From assembly GCF_000724625.1 (NCBI RefSeq), contig NZ_CP007139.1, positions 3,348,001 through 3,412,000 on the forward strand: a stretch of DNA of 64,000 bases, in the 5' to 3' direction. Position 1 is the first letter of the stretch. Every line of letters starts with the position of its first letter. Both the position numbers and the translations under genes were made by a program. This document shows, piece by piece, positions 15,753 through 23,787 of this stretch. The notes beneath the pieces are model-generated. The model did not search any database, was not told where the DNA came from, and saw only the letters and a list, made by a program, of their open reading frames with translations. Source of the DNA: Fimbriimonas ginsengisoli Gsoil 348. GTDB taxonomy: Bacteria > Armatimonadota > Fimbriimonadia > Fimbriimonadales > Fimbriimonadaceae.

Positions 15753-18089
15753 ATGCATGCGCTTAAGGTGCTCGAATTCGATGCGATCCGCGCGCGTCTC
15801 CAGGCCCACTGTGAGACGACGCTCGCGACCGCGTCGGCGGCGGACCTCGAGCCGAGCTTTGTCGAGCAGGATGTTTGGGAACTGCTTGAAACCACCGCCG
15901 AAGCTTATGAAGCTCTCGGACGCCACTCGGTCCCCTCGCTGGGAGCGGTGCGAGACCTTCGCGACGCCTTGACGAGATCCAAGAAGGGTGGCATTCTCGG
16001 CGGCCAAGAGCTGTACCAAATTGCCGACGCGATGTCCGCGATTCGGCAGCTCCGAGCGTTCCTCGAGCCCCGGCGAGAAGATATGCCGCGCCTACAGCCG
16101 TTCTCCGCGTCGCTGCCCGAGAACCGAAAGGTAGAGGAGCAGCTTTACGCCAGCCTCGATCCCGACGGGACCGTACGTGACGACGCCAGCACCGCTCTCG
16201 CCAACTTACGCCAAAAGAAGAAAGCCGCGGCGGCCCGGATCACCGAACGTATCCAGGCGTACATCTCCGGGCGCACCCGCGACCTTCTCAGCGATCCGAT
16301 CTACACGGTTCGCGACGGCCGATACGTTATTCCGCTGAAAGCCGAAAACCGGGGCAAGATCCGCGGCATCGTCCACGACACCAGCGCGAGCGGACAGACG
16401 ATCTACCTGGAGCCCGAAGACGTGCTTCAACTCGGAAACGCGCTCCGCGAGGTCGAGGCAGCGGAGCGGATCGAAGTCCAGAAGGTGCTCACCGCCCTCA
16501 GCGGAAAAGTCGGCTCTATCGCATCGGAAACGATCGGTGGAATCGAGGCCGCCGCGACCGTCGATCTTCACTTCGCCAAGGCGCGGCTCGGATTCGAGAT
16601 GAAGGGCACGATGCCCCAGCGGGCCCAGGGGACCGCCTACCTCAAAGTTCAGGGTGGAAAGCATCCGTTGCTCGACCAAGCCACCGCGGTACCGCTCGAT
16701 ATCGCGGTCGGTAAGGGGAAGAGCGTTCTCATCACCGGCCCCAATACCGGTGGCAAGACGGTGTCCATCAAGACGGTGGGGCTGTTCGTGTTGATGGCCC
16801 AGTCCGGCCTCATGCCCCCGGCGCTCGACATTCGGCTCGCGCCGTTCACGCAGGCTTGGGCGGACATCGGCGACGAGCAGTCGCTGCAGCAATCGCTTTC
16901 CACGTTCAGCGGGCACATCCGGAACATTGCGGAGGCGCTCAAGCGACTTAAAGACGGCTCGCTCGTTCTGCTCGACGAGGTCGGCGCCGGTACCGATCCC
17001 GCAGAGGGCGCCGCCCTCGCCAAGGCGATCCTGCAAGCGATGTCCGCCAAGGGGGCCACCGTCCTCGCCAGCACCCACTACGGCGAGCTCAAGGCATTCG
17101 CCTATAACGAGGAGGGGTTCGAAAATGCGGCGATGGAGTTCGATCCGAAAACATTCCGCCCGACCTACCGGCTGATCATGGGCGCGCCAGGAGCCTCGCA
17201 CGCGCTCCGAATCGCCGAACGGTATGGAATTCCCGCCGAGGTCGTGGAACAGGCCCGTGAGGGGCTAGGAGACCAAGCCCAGGACCTGGCCCTGATGATG
17301 GAGCGGCTGGAACAGTCGCAACGCCAAGCCCGGGTCGCTCAGAGCGAGGCCGACAAACGGTCGGAGCAGCTAAAGCGGTCGGAGCAAAAGGCCGCCAAGA
17401 AGCTTGCCGAGGCAGAGGAGATCCGCCAGACCGCGCATTCCCGTGCCAACGAGGTGATCGAAGCCGCCCTACGAGAAATTCGGCTGGAGGCGTCCAGACT
17501 CTTCGAGGAGCTGAAGCAGGCGCCAATCGACCCGAAGACCCAGCAACGGGTACGCCAGTCGTTGCGGGATCTGGACGCGGTCGGGCGCGACTTCGCGGGC
17601 GAATTCGTTCCGAAGAGGAAGGGGGCTACGTCCGTGCCGGAGGGGCTTGTCAGGGGCTCCTTGGTCAAGGTCGACGGCTACTCGCAGATTGGCACCGTAC
17701 TGGAGGAGCCGAGGGAGGGAAGGGTGTTTGTGCAACTCGGGCCGCTCAAGATGACCGTACCGGCGCAAAGCCTGTCGTTGGCGGACCGGCAAACGGCCAC
17801 CTCCGTCAAGCCCCGCACGAATATCCAGCTTCAGAAAACGATCAACGCGACCACCGAGATCCAGCTCATCCAAAAACGGGCCGAAGAGGCGATTCGGGAA
17901 CTGGAGCGATTCGTAGACGATTCGATGATGTCCGGCGTCCCGAGCATCCGCATCGTCCACGGAAAGGGAGAGGGAATCCTTCGCAAGGTGACCCAGGAGT
18001 TTTTGCGCAGCCATCCCGGAGTCGCGGCGTTCCGCGACGGGGAGCCGAGTGAGGGTGGGCAGGGCGTGACCATCGCGACATTCAAATGA
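15753..18089 (+). CDS. mutS2: endonuclease MutS2
   Basis: A 778-residue protein with the MutS2 order: N-terminal core and clamp, an ABC-type ATPase with Walker A GPNTGGKT (about residues 329-336) and Walker B LVLLDEVGAGTDPAEG (about 405-420), an ST-H dimer loop (LASTHYGE), a long charged coiled coil at about 510-600, a KOW-like segment, and a C-terminal Smr nuclease domain (IRIVHGKGEGILRK, about 740-753). MutS2 suppresses homologous recombination and in some bacteria splits collided ribosomes. I start at the ATG at 15753 because aggag lies just before it, although only two bases away. The stop overlaps cdd by four bases. Confidence 0.95.
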   Translation: MHALKVLEFDAIRARLQAHCETTLATASAADLEPSFVEQDVWELLETTAEAYEALGRHSVPSLGAVRDLRDALTRSKKGGILGGQELYQIADAMSAIRQLRAFLEPRREDMPRLQPFSASLPENRKVEEQLYASLDPDGTVRDDASTALANLRQKKKAAAARITERIQAYISGRTRDLLSDPIYTVRDGRYVIPLKAENRGKIRGIVHDTSASGQTIYLEPEDVLQLGNALREVEAAERIEVQKVLTALSGKVGSIASETIGGIEAAATVDLHFAKARLGFEMKGTMPQRAQGTAYLKVQGGKHPLLDQATAVPLDIAVGKGKSVLITGPNTGGKTVSIKTVGLFVLMAQSGLMPPALDIRLAPFTQAWADIGDEQSLQQSLSTFSGHIRNIAEALKRLKDGSLVLLDEVGAGTDPAEGAALAKAILQAMSAKGATVLASTHYGELKAFAYNEEGFENAAMEFDPKTFRPTYRLIMGAPGASHALRIAERYGIPAEVVEQAREGLGDQAQDLALMMERLEQSQRQARVAQSEADKRSEQLKRSEQKAAKKLAEAEEIRQTAHSRANEVIEAALREIRLEASRLFEELKQAPIDPKTQQRVRQSLRDLDAVGRDFAGEFVPKRKGATSVPEGLVRGSLVKVDGYSQIGTVLEEPREGRVFVQLGPLKMTVPAQSLSLADRQTATSVKPRTNIQLQKTINATTEIQLIQKRAEEAIRELERFVDDSMMSGVPSIRIVHGKGEGILRKVTQEFLRSHPGVAAFRDGEPSEGGQGVTIATFK

Positions 18090-18499
18090 AACCTATCGCC
18101 GAGGATCTGGTTCGGAAAGCGGCGGAGGTCCGGCAACGGGCCTATGCCCCTTACAGCGGCTACACGGTTGGAGCCGCGATCGAGGATCGCGACGGCCGGA
18201 TTTGGACCGGCGTCAACGTCGAAAACGTGTCGTTCGGCGCGACGATTTGCGCCGAACGGTCGGCGGTAGTCGCGATGATCGGGGACGGAGGGCGTGAGAT
18301 CTCTCGTATCGCCGTCGTTACCCGGGACGGATCGCCCCCTTGCGGGATGTGCCTCCAAGTCCTGTCGGAGTTCGCTGCCGACGGCGCGGAAGTGGTCCTC
18401 ATGAGCGAAAACGGGGCTTTGGTGGTTCGTCCGTTAAAAGAATTTCTTCCATTCGGCTTCGCTTCGGCGGACGTTCGGCGAACGGAACCCGTCGGTTAA
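18086..18499 (+). CDS. cdd: cytidine deaminase
   Basis: A 137-residue tetrameric-type cytidine deaminase. The zinc site is plain: C55-A-E57 in TICAERSA and C86 with C89 in PPCGMCLQ, preceded by the substrate-binding NVENVSFGATI. It converts cytidine and deoxycytidine to uridine and deoxyuridine in pyrimidine salvage. It overlaps mutS2 by four bases (ATGA), so it is co-translated with it; the pairing is likely of convenience, not function. Confidence 0.96.
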   Translation: MKPIAEDLVRKAAEVRQRAYAPYSGYTVGAAIEDRDGRIWTGVNVENVSFGATICAERSAVVAMIGDGGREISRIAVVTRDGSPPCGMCLQVLSEFAADGAEVVLMSENGALVVRPLKEFLPFGFASADVRRTEPVG

Positions 18500-18560
18500 A
18501 CAGTCCAGATTGGGAGTACGATGATTTGGCCTCGTCTTGAGGTGAAGGGGATAAGTGCGC

Positions 18561-19370
18561 ATGAAACGATCATTCCTTTGGGTCTTGCTGGCGGCCGTGG
18601 CGGTGTTATTTAGCTCCGCTTGCGGTGGCGGCGGCGGAAGTTCAAGTAATACCGGCAACACGACGGCAACGAGCGGCGATACCGGACTCAGCAACACGAG
18701 CATTATCACGAGCCTGGATAACGGAGCGGGCTTCGGCGTCGATCTCAGCGATTTGGCGGTCGGCGATCAAGTTCAGCTCCGCGTGATCGGCATCAACAGC
18801 AGCGGTCAGAACGTGATTCAGAACGGTTCCAACTGGACAACGACCGCTCCGGCGAGCGTTGCCACCGTGACTCCGACCGGGCTCCTCACCGCGGTCGGCC
18901 CCACCGGCGGTACAAGCTATCTCGTTTCGGGACGCGGCCCGAACGGAACTCTGAGCGCGAATCTCATCATCAAGCAGCCTCAGGCATTCGTCACCGGCCT
19001 CGTTCGCAATGTGAACGGAACGGGAATCCCGCGCGTGTCGATCTCGTTCTACAACAGCTCGAACGCGCTGGTCGGAAAAGCGCTAACGGGCGCCCAGGGA
19101 ACGTTCCGCGCAAACCTGGCTCCTACCGCGACCCGCTTCACGATCGACATCGAGGCTTCGGATCCGGGCAACAACCCGATCTATTACCGGCAGTTCTCGT
19201 ATACTCCGCCCAGCAGTTCAGGCGCTCTCGATTATCTCGAGGGAGGCACGAGCTGTTTGGCAAGCATGCCCGCGATCACCTCGGGCTCGACCGTTCAACT
19301 CTCCGACATCACCCTCATCGACCGGGCCAGCGGCCCACCTCCTCCCCCCAGCGGCTGTTTAGGCGGCTAA
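18561..19370 (+). CDS. lipoprotein with Ig-like and carboxypeptidase-regulatory-like domains
   Basis: A 269-residue lipoprotein. Signal peptide with lipobox L-F-S-S-A-C at about residues 16-21 is followed by a Gly/Ser/Thr linker. Residues about 65-140 form a Big2-like bacterial Ig domain (VGDQVQLRVIGINSSGQNVI, then VATVTPTGLLTAVG), and about 145-200 a carboxypeptidase-regulatory-like strand set (GIPRVSISFYNSSNALVG). The tail ends with a Pro stretch and CLGG. The start is the ATG at 18561; an in-frame GTG lies two codons earlier. It is followed by a hairpin and by a clear paralogue at 19465. Probably faces the periplasm or outer surface; role unknown. Confidence 0.85.
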   Translation: MKRSFLWVLLAAVAVLFSSACGGGGGSSSNTGNTTATSGDTGLSNTSIITSLDNGAGFGVDLSDLAVGDQVQLRVIGINSSGQNVIQNGSNWTTTAPASVATVTPTGLLTAVGPTGGTSYLVSGRGPNGTLSANLIIKQPQAFVTGLVRNVNGTGIPRVSISFYNSSNALVGKALTGAQGTFRANLAPTATRFTIDIEASDPGNNPIYYRQFSYTPPSSSGALDYLEGGTSCLASMPAITSGSTVQLSDITLIDRASGPPPPPSGCLGG

Positions 19371-19383
19371 TTTTCAAGGAATT

Positions 19384-19407
19384 GTGCTCTTGGCGCCCCA
19401 AGAGCAC
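19384..19407 (+). terminator. hairpin between the two lipoprotein genes
   Basis: Perfect 10-bp stem gtgctcttgg / ccaagagcac with a 4-base loop, 14 bases after the stop at 19370. A moderately T-rich stretch (cgtatctcttat) follows. Likely terminator separating the two paralogous lipoprotein genes. Confidence 0.65.
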
Positions 19408-19464
19408 CGTATCTCTTATGACTAATCTTCACAAGGAATGCCCGCGTTGGCATAATAGAGCGCG

Positions 19465-20322
19465 ATGAAGCATGTGCAGTCGTACGCGGCCGCTTTTCTG
19501 GCCCTTGCCCTGATCGGATGCGGGGGATCGAGCGACAACCGGTCGTCCGGCGGTGATCCGCTGGCAGGCCTGTCCACCCCACGTATCGAAGCGATCGTTC
19601 GCGTCGAGCGTGCAAGCCTAATGCATCCAGACCAGTTTTCGGACGAGCAGTTGCTCGATCCGACTAACCAGGCGGTGTTTAACGACCTAATTCCTAGCGC
19701 CAAAACGGTGTTTGGGTTCCAAGACCCGCTGAACTTCCAAACCGGCGAAAACTTCGTGTTCCAACTTGCGGCCTATCGGTCCGACGGTTCGCGCGTGGTT
19801 CTCCCCGCAACGTTCACCTCCAGCGACACCGCCGGCACGTTCGGCGTCATCGCTTCGAACACCGGAACGTTCAACGCTAGTAACCAAGCCACCAACGTTT
19901 CGCAAACGGTGCGTGCCCAGTACAACGGCGTGGAATATCAGACGCAGTACGCGGTTAAAGAGCGGCAAGCCCGCATCGTGGGATCGGTCAAGTTGGACGG
20001 CGGTAACGCACCGGCCAACGTAATCCTCCAGTTCTACAATGTCGATGGCTTGGTTGTCGGAACGGTAAACACCGCCACCAACGGCACCTACCGCGCCAGC
20101 GTTCCGCAGGGAGCGGTTTCGTTCACGGTCGTCGGCAACTCGGTTCCCGACAGCGTTTATCGAGTGTTCACCTATGAGGGGCTGGTCTTCGAAGACAGCA
20201 ATCCCGGCTGTAAGGCTCCCCTTCCGGCTCTCTCGATCGGCACTCAGCAACTGAGCGACATCACTCTCACGACCCGAGTCCCCGGCGACGCCGGCCCCAC
20301 GCCCACCGGCTGCGGCGGCTAA
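19465..20322 (+). CDS. lipoprotein, paralogue of the 18561 gene
   Basis: A 285-residue lipoprotein with lipobox L-I-G-C at residues 16-19 and a Gly/Ser linker. The middle (about 75-160) is an Ig-like strand region, and the C-terminal part (GSVKLDGGNAPANVILQFYN, TNGTYRASVPQG) is a carboxypeptidase-regulatory-like module. The last 90 residues align by eye with the 18561 protein, including an F-Y-N strand, the shared Q-L-S-D-I-T-L motif and a final C-x-G-G. The two genes are neighbours separated by a terminator-like hairpin, so this is an old tandem duplication. Function unknown; surface location inferred. Confidence 0.85.
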   Translation: MKHVQSYAAAFLALALIGCGGSSDNRSSGGDPLAGLSTPRIEAIVRVERASLMHPDQFSDEQLLDPTNQAVFNDLIPSAKTVFGFQDPLNFQTGENFVFQLAAYRSDGSRVVLPATFTSSDTAGTFGVIASNTGTFNASNQATNVSQTVRAQYNGVEYQTQYAVKERQARIVGSVKLDGGNAPANVILQFYNVDGLVVGTVNTATNGTYRASVPQGAVSFTVVGNSVPDSVYRVFTYEGLVFEDSNPGCKAPLPALSIGTQQLSDITLTTRVPGDAGPTPTGCGG

Positions 20323-20332
20323 CTCTCCGGAG

Positions 20333-20380
20333 CCCCCTCTCCCTCCTTCGGATGCATTGTGCCGAACGAGGGAGAGGGGG
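20333..20380. terminator. long hairpin between convergent genes
   Basis: Perfect 13-bp GC-rich stem (ccccctctccctc at 20333-20345, gagggagaggggg at 20368-20380), with an inner ttcgg/ccgaa pairing. It lies 11 bases past the stop at 20322 and before the end of the convergent gene at 20592, so it may serve both. Confidence 0.6.
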
Positions 20381-20457
20381 TTGGGGGTGAGGGAGTCCGG
20401 CGGATCGCTGCTCTCCAAAGCGGCTGCTCCAGCGCCATATCGACATGGTTCGCGCTT

Positions 20458-20520
20458 CCCGTAGCCCGGGGATTTATCCCCGGTACAGGGCTCCTCTGGT
20501 GATAAACCCCGGGCTACGGG
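20458..20520. repeat. stem-loop repeat element, copy 1
   Basis: Arms 20458-20478 and 20501-20520 pair over 20 bp with a single bulged A. The first 24 bases of the left arm region (cgtagcccggggatttatcc, then ccgg) and the right-arm segment ccccgggctacgggcaa also occur at 31981-32045. Sequence after the stem (cagtttgtgaatgatcctaa) is a degenerate match to that after copy 2. Copy 1 seems to lack the left terminal repeat of copy 2. Confidence 0.8.
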
Positions 20521-20591
20521 CAAGACGTAGCCCCAGTTTGTGAATGATCCTAATCCCTGGTCAAGGGTGGGCAAAGCGGGCCCGTAGGCTC

Positions 20592-21935
20592 CTACCGCCG
20601 ATTCGGCGCGTAAACCGACACGTCGGCGCTCCGGGAGATCGCCGCGAACATTTCGGCGTGCGATCCGAAAACGCCGCTGGCGAGAAATTGCACGCCGACG
20701 TTTCCCAGAACCGTCGCCTCCGCCGGCCCCGCATGGACCGTAAGGCCGGTGGCCTGGGCGAGCGCACCGCAGAACGCTACGCTCTGCGAGCCGCCGCCTC
20801 CCACCCGAATGCTATTGAACTTACGGCCGGTGAGCCGCTCAAGGTCGCCGGGAAGCTTTGCTAGGGTCGCGGTGAGGCTTCCCAGCGCAAATCCCGCCCA
20901 TTCTTCGATCGACCGCGGCCGGCGTCCGGCCAAAGCCGCGCAGGTTTCCACCATCGAGTCCGGATTGAAGAAATCCGGGTGAAGCAGGTCGACTGTCTCT
21001 TCCGGCAAAGTCGCTGACGCGAGCCACTCCGGTACCGGCTTCCCGACCCGCAGCTCCTCGTGGATCCGATTGATGACATAGAACCCCGGCACGTTTCGCA
21101 GGAACCGCACCTGCCCGTCGATCGTGCGCTCGTTGGTGAAATTCAAGCGCTCCGCCTCCGGCGTCGCGATCGGCTGCGGGATAACGCAGCCGACCAGCGA
21201 CCACGTGCCGACATTCAGAAAGATCTGATCCGCTCCCAACACGCCGAAGCCAGCCACTGCCGAGGCAGTGTCATGACTTCCGACATGGGCGATCCGCAAC
21301 CCTCCGACCTGTCCCCCGAGACTCCCTGGCTGGTGCGCGACCCGCTCGGGCGTTGGCCAACCGGCGATTTCGAACGCCTCTGCGGACCACTGCCCGTCGA
21401 GTCCCAAGAGCTGCGTCGTCGATGCCTGGGTCAGCTCATGGTTCCGCTCGCCCGAGAGGAGGTAGCCGAGCAGGTCGGGAAAGATCATCCAATCCTTCGC
21501 CGAAGACACGAACATGGGGTCCTCGGCTCGGCGGGCATAGAGCTGGCAGATTGTGTTAAACGGCTGGTGCTGGATGCCCGTGAGCGCATAAAGCCGCTCC
21601 CGGTGCGGCCGCAACGCCTCGAAAGCGTCAAGGTGGGAAAGGTCGCGGTAGCAAACCGGTGCACCCAGGAGATTCCCGTCCGCATCGAGAAATCCGTGGT
21701 CTACGCCCCAGGAGTCGATACCAAGCGTTTGCGCGCCGTTGGCGGCTCCGTAATCGGCCGCACGACGGCAAAGGGAGAGAAGGAGATCCAGATCCCATTC
21801 TAAGCGGCCGTTTCGCTCGGTAGCGCCGTGCGGGATCTGCTCGACCACCTCGAACTTGATCCGCCCCTCCTGGTAGTTTCCAAGGGCAAAACGCCCCGAA
21901 GTAGCTCCGAGGTCCACGGCAACAGCGTGCGGCAT
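20592..21935 (-). CDS. rhaB: rhamnulokinase-like FGGY carbohydrate kinase
   Basis: A 447-residue sugar kinase. The start at 21935 (MPHAVAVDLGATSGRFALG) gives the expected phosphate-1 motif at the N-terminus; the frame is open further upstream but that lies over csoR. Family features include LGIDSWGVDHGFLD near residue 74, QPFNTICQL, the ATPase loop VGSHDTASAV, LNVGTWSLVG, and the C-terminal RVGGGGSQSVAFCGALA adenosine motif. It most resembles L-rhamnulose kinases, which phosphorylate L-rhamnulose. The rhamnose isomerase and aldolase genes are not adjacent. It begins eight bases after the csoR stop on the same strand, an unexpected pairing. Substrate is inferred. Confidence 0.85.
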   Translation of the reverse strand: MPHAVAVDLGATSGRFALGNYQEGRIKFEVVEQIPHGATERNGRLEWDLDLLLSLCRRAADYGAANGAQTLGIDSWGVDHGFLDADGNLLGAPVCYRDLSHLDAFEALRPHRERLYALTGIQHQPFNTICQLYARRAEDPMFVSSAKDWMIFPDLLGYLLSGERNHELTQASTTQLLGLDGQWSAEAFEIAGWPTPERVAHQPGSLGGQVGGLRIAHVGSHDTASAVAGFGVLGADQIFLNVGTWSLVGCVIPQPIATPEAERLNFTNERTIDGQVRFLRNVPGFYVINRIHEELRVGKPVPEWLASATLPEETVDLLHPDFFNPDSMVETCAALAGRRPRSIEEWAGFALGSLTATLAKLPGDLERLTGRKFNSIRVGGGGSQSVAFCGALAQATGLTVHAGPAEATVLGNVGVQFLASGVFGSHAEMFAAISRSADVSVYAPNRR

Positions 21936-21943
21936 GGGAACGA

Positions 21944-22222
21944 TTATTTCAGAAACCGGTTGAGCGTAACCTTGATTTCTTCGAGTCGCTCCGCCGGGCC
22001 CATGGTTGTGCACTCTCCGCCCACGTTGCCGTAGACGCAATCCTCCAGGTGAGTGGAGAGCATCAGCAGGCCGAACTGGTCAAGAGCGGCCCGAAGAGCG
22101 GCCACCTGCGTGAGGATGTCCACGCAGTACCGCTCGTCGTCGACCATTTTTTGCAGGCCGTTGACCTGACCCGAAATGCGCGCGAGCCGCCGCTTCGCGT
22201 CCTGGTGGACGGTTTCCTTCAT
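21944..22222 (-). CDS. csoR: CsoR-type copper-sensing repressor
   Basis: A 92-residue helical protein of the CsoR/RcnR/FrmR (DUF156) family. The Cu(I) triad is intact and in canonical spacing: C33, H58 and C62 (in YCVDIL and STHLEDCV), matching the +25 and +29 spacing of the founding CsoR. The usual target is a copper-exporting ATPase or chaperone, but here the next gene is an FGGY kinase and none of the copper genes are in the window. It starts eight bases downstream of the ankyrin gene stop region, so the three minus-strand genes may share a transcript. Confidence 0.9.
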   Translation of the reverse strand: MKETVHQDAKRRLARISGQVNGLQKMVDDERYCVDILTQVAALRAALDQFGLLMLSTHLEDCVYGNVGGECTTMGPAERLEEIKVTLNRFLK

Positions 22223-22237
22223 GCCTACATTATGGGG

Positions 22238-22636
22238 CTACTCGGTGGCTCCGTGGGCTCTCAACAACTTGGCGACCGCGGTCGCGTTGTGAGCCCGAGT
22301 TTCCGCGAGTGGTGTCCCTTCCCCCACGGCCCGTTTCGCATTGATGTCTGCCCCGTGCTTGATCAGCACCTCGGCCACGGCCTTTTGGTTTCCGTGGGCC
22401 GCGGCGTGGAGAGGCGTGGTCCCCCAGTGCCCGTTCGTGCTGTGGGCCTGCAGGTCCGCTCCGGCGGCGATAAGGACCTCGGCGATTTCCGGGTGTCCCT
22501 TCCAAGCAGCAAAGTGGAGAGGGGTCGCTTGGTCGTTCTCCCGAGCGTGCACCAGTGCCGGGTCGCCAGCCAGCAACGCCTGCACCTCGGCAAGGTCCCC
22601 TTTCTTGACGGCGTTGAAAAATGCTTTTTCACTCAC
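22238..22636 (-). CDS. small ankyrin-repeat protein
   Basis: A 132-residue protein made almost entirely of ankyrin repeats. Three repeats can be read: TPLHFAAWKGHPEIAEVLIA, TPLHAAAHGNQKAVAEVLIK, and a shorter last one beginning TPLAETRAHNATAVAKLLRA, each with the TPLH-type turn and paired helices. Such proteins mediate protein-protein contact; the partner is not known. No signal peptide, so it is probably cytoplasmic. It lies upstream of csoR on the same strand and diverges from the exbB operon. Confidence 0.92.
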   Translation of the reverse strand: MSEKAFFNAVKKGDLAEVQALLAGDPALVHARENDQATPLHFAAWKGHPEIAEVLIAAGADLQAHSTNGHWGTTPLHAAAHGNQKAVAEVLIKHGADINAKRAVGEGTPLAETRAHNATAVAKLLRAHGATE

Positions 22637-22700
22637 GGATCCACTCTATCAAGTTTGGACGGCCTTTCTTCGCGTTTCTCCGGATCTTCAAGGAAGACTA

Positions 22701-22728
22701 TTGCTCCGCTACCCCCGTATGGTATATT
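22701..22728 (+). promoter_or_regulatory. candidate promoter of the exbB-exbD-tonB operon
   Basis: TTGCTC at 22701-22706, 16-base spacer, TATATT at 22723-22728, 17 bases before the exbB ATG at 22746. The -10 hexamer is good and the -35 is partial. Confidence 0.45.
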
Positions 22729-22745
22729 GGTCGCCGGTCGGACCT

Positions 22746-23363
22746 ATGAACGGCGTCTTAGATTTCCTTCAAAAGGGCGGGGTGATGATGTACCCGCTCA
22801 TTCTCTGCTCGATACTCATGATCGCGTTGATCATCGAGCGCGCAGTCACCCTCCGCAAGGCCACGGTGGATGCTGAAGAGCTCCTCGACGACATCAAAGG
22901 GCTTTACACACCGGGCGGAGACTCCGCTAAGGCGATCGAGCTCTCCAACCGGAGCGGCGCTATCGGCCGCATCTTCGCTCGCGGCTTGCGCAACGCCAGT
23001 CGGTCGGCCGACGCCATCGAGATGGCCATGGAGCACGAGGCGGCCAACGAAACGCCGAACCTGGAAGCGAACCTTGCGATTATCAAGACGATCGTCAATG
23101 TCGCTCCACTGCTCGGTCTGCTCGGCACCATCGCCGGAATGATCACGAGCTTCCGCGCGGCCAGCCAGGCGGGACTTAGCAACCCGACCCAGATTCTCGG
23201 CGGTATCTCCGAAGCGCTCATCTCGACCGCCACCGGCATCACCCTTGCCGTCGTCGGCTTTATCGCCCACAACTACTTCGCCAACTATGTGCGGAAGACG
23301 ATCGAGGACGTCGAGTACTTCGGAGCCGAGCTCGTCAACTACATCACCGGCCGCGTGGAATAG
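22746..23363 (+). CDS. exbB: MotA/TolQ/ExbB proton channel protein
   Basis: A 205-residue protein with three helices at about residues 12-32 (MMYPLILCSILMIALIIERA), 112-135 (VAPLLGLLGTIAGMITSF) and 158-178 (GITLAVVGFIAHNYFANY). The middle stretch matches the ExbB/TolQ family signature. With ExbD it forms the inner-membrane stator that uses the proton gradient to energise TonB. I start at the ATG at 22746; the frame upstream is open but is on the antisense of the ankyrin gene. The operon exbB-exbD-tonB-receptor follows without a break. Confidence 0.94.
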   Translation: MNGVLDFLQKGGVMMYPLILCSILMIALIIERAVTLRKATVDAEELLDDIKGLYTPGGDSAKAIELSNRSGAIGRIFARGLRNASRSADAIEMAMEHEAANETPNLEANLAIIKTIVNVAPLLGLLGTIAGMITSFRAASQAGLSNPTQILGGISEALISTATGITLAVVGFIAHNYFANYVRKTIEDVEYFGAELVNYITGRVE

Positions 23364-23367
23364 GATC

Positions 23368-23781
23368 ATGCGAAGCCGCGTCAAGATTGGTCGCCGAAGG
23401 CAGATTGAGGAGCCAGAGATCATCGTCATCCCGATGATCGACGTGATGATGTTCCTCCTGTTCTTCTTCATGGTCGCCAGCCTGGCGATGGCCGTGCAAA
23501 ACGGCCTGCCCGTGAGCCTGCCGAAGGCAAGCACCGGCAAAGACCAGCGCGCGATGACGGTCACGATCACCTTGCAGCCGGACGGATCGATCTATCTCAA
23601 CACCTCCAAGATCACCATCGATAAGCTCGGCGCGGGATTGACGGCCCTCGGTGTCGGAAGCAAGACCCTGGTAACCCTCAACTCGGACGAGCACGTCCCC
23701 TACGGCACGGTGGTGGCCGTGATGGATGAAGGACGCAAGGCCGGCGTCACCAATTTCGCCTTCGCCACCAATCGACGGTAA
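23368..23781 (+). CDS. exbD: ExbD/TolR biopolymer transport protein
   Basis: A 137-residue protein starting at the ATG at 23368. After a basic N-terminus comes a single membrane helix with the proton-relevant acidic residue, IPMIDVMMFLLFFFMVAS (about residues 22-39), including the conserved Asp25. The periplasmic part (VTITLQPDGSIYLNTSKITI) has the ExbD/TolR fold. It works with ExbB. It is separated from exbB by four bases and from tonB by six. Confidence 0.94.
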   Translation: MRSRVKIGRRRQIEEPEIIVIPMIDVMMFLLFFFMVASLAMAVQNGLPVSLPKASTGKDQRAMTVTITLQPDGSIYLNTSKITIDKLGAGLTALGVGSKTLVTLNSDEHVPYGTVVAVMDEGRKAGVTNFAFATNRR

Positions 23782-23787
23782 ACGAAC

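Noticed and set aside
16206-17201. 331-codon minus-strand frame
   Set aside because: Antisense to mutS2, which has all its motifs.
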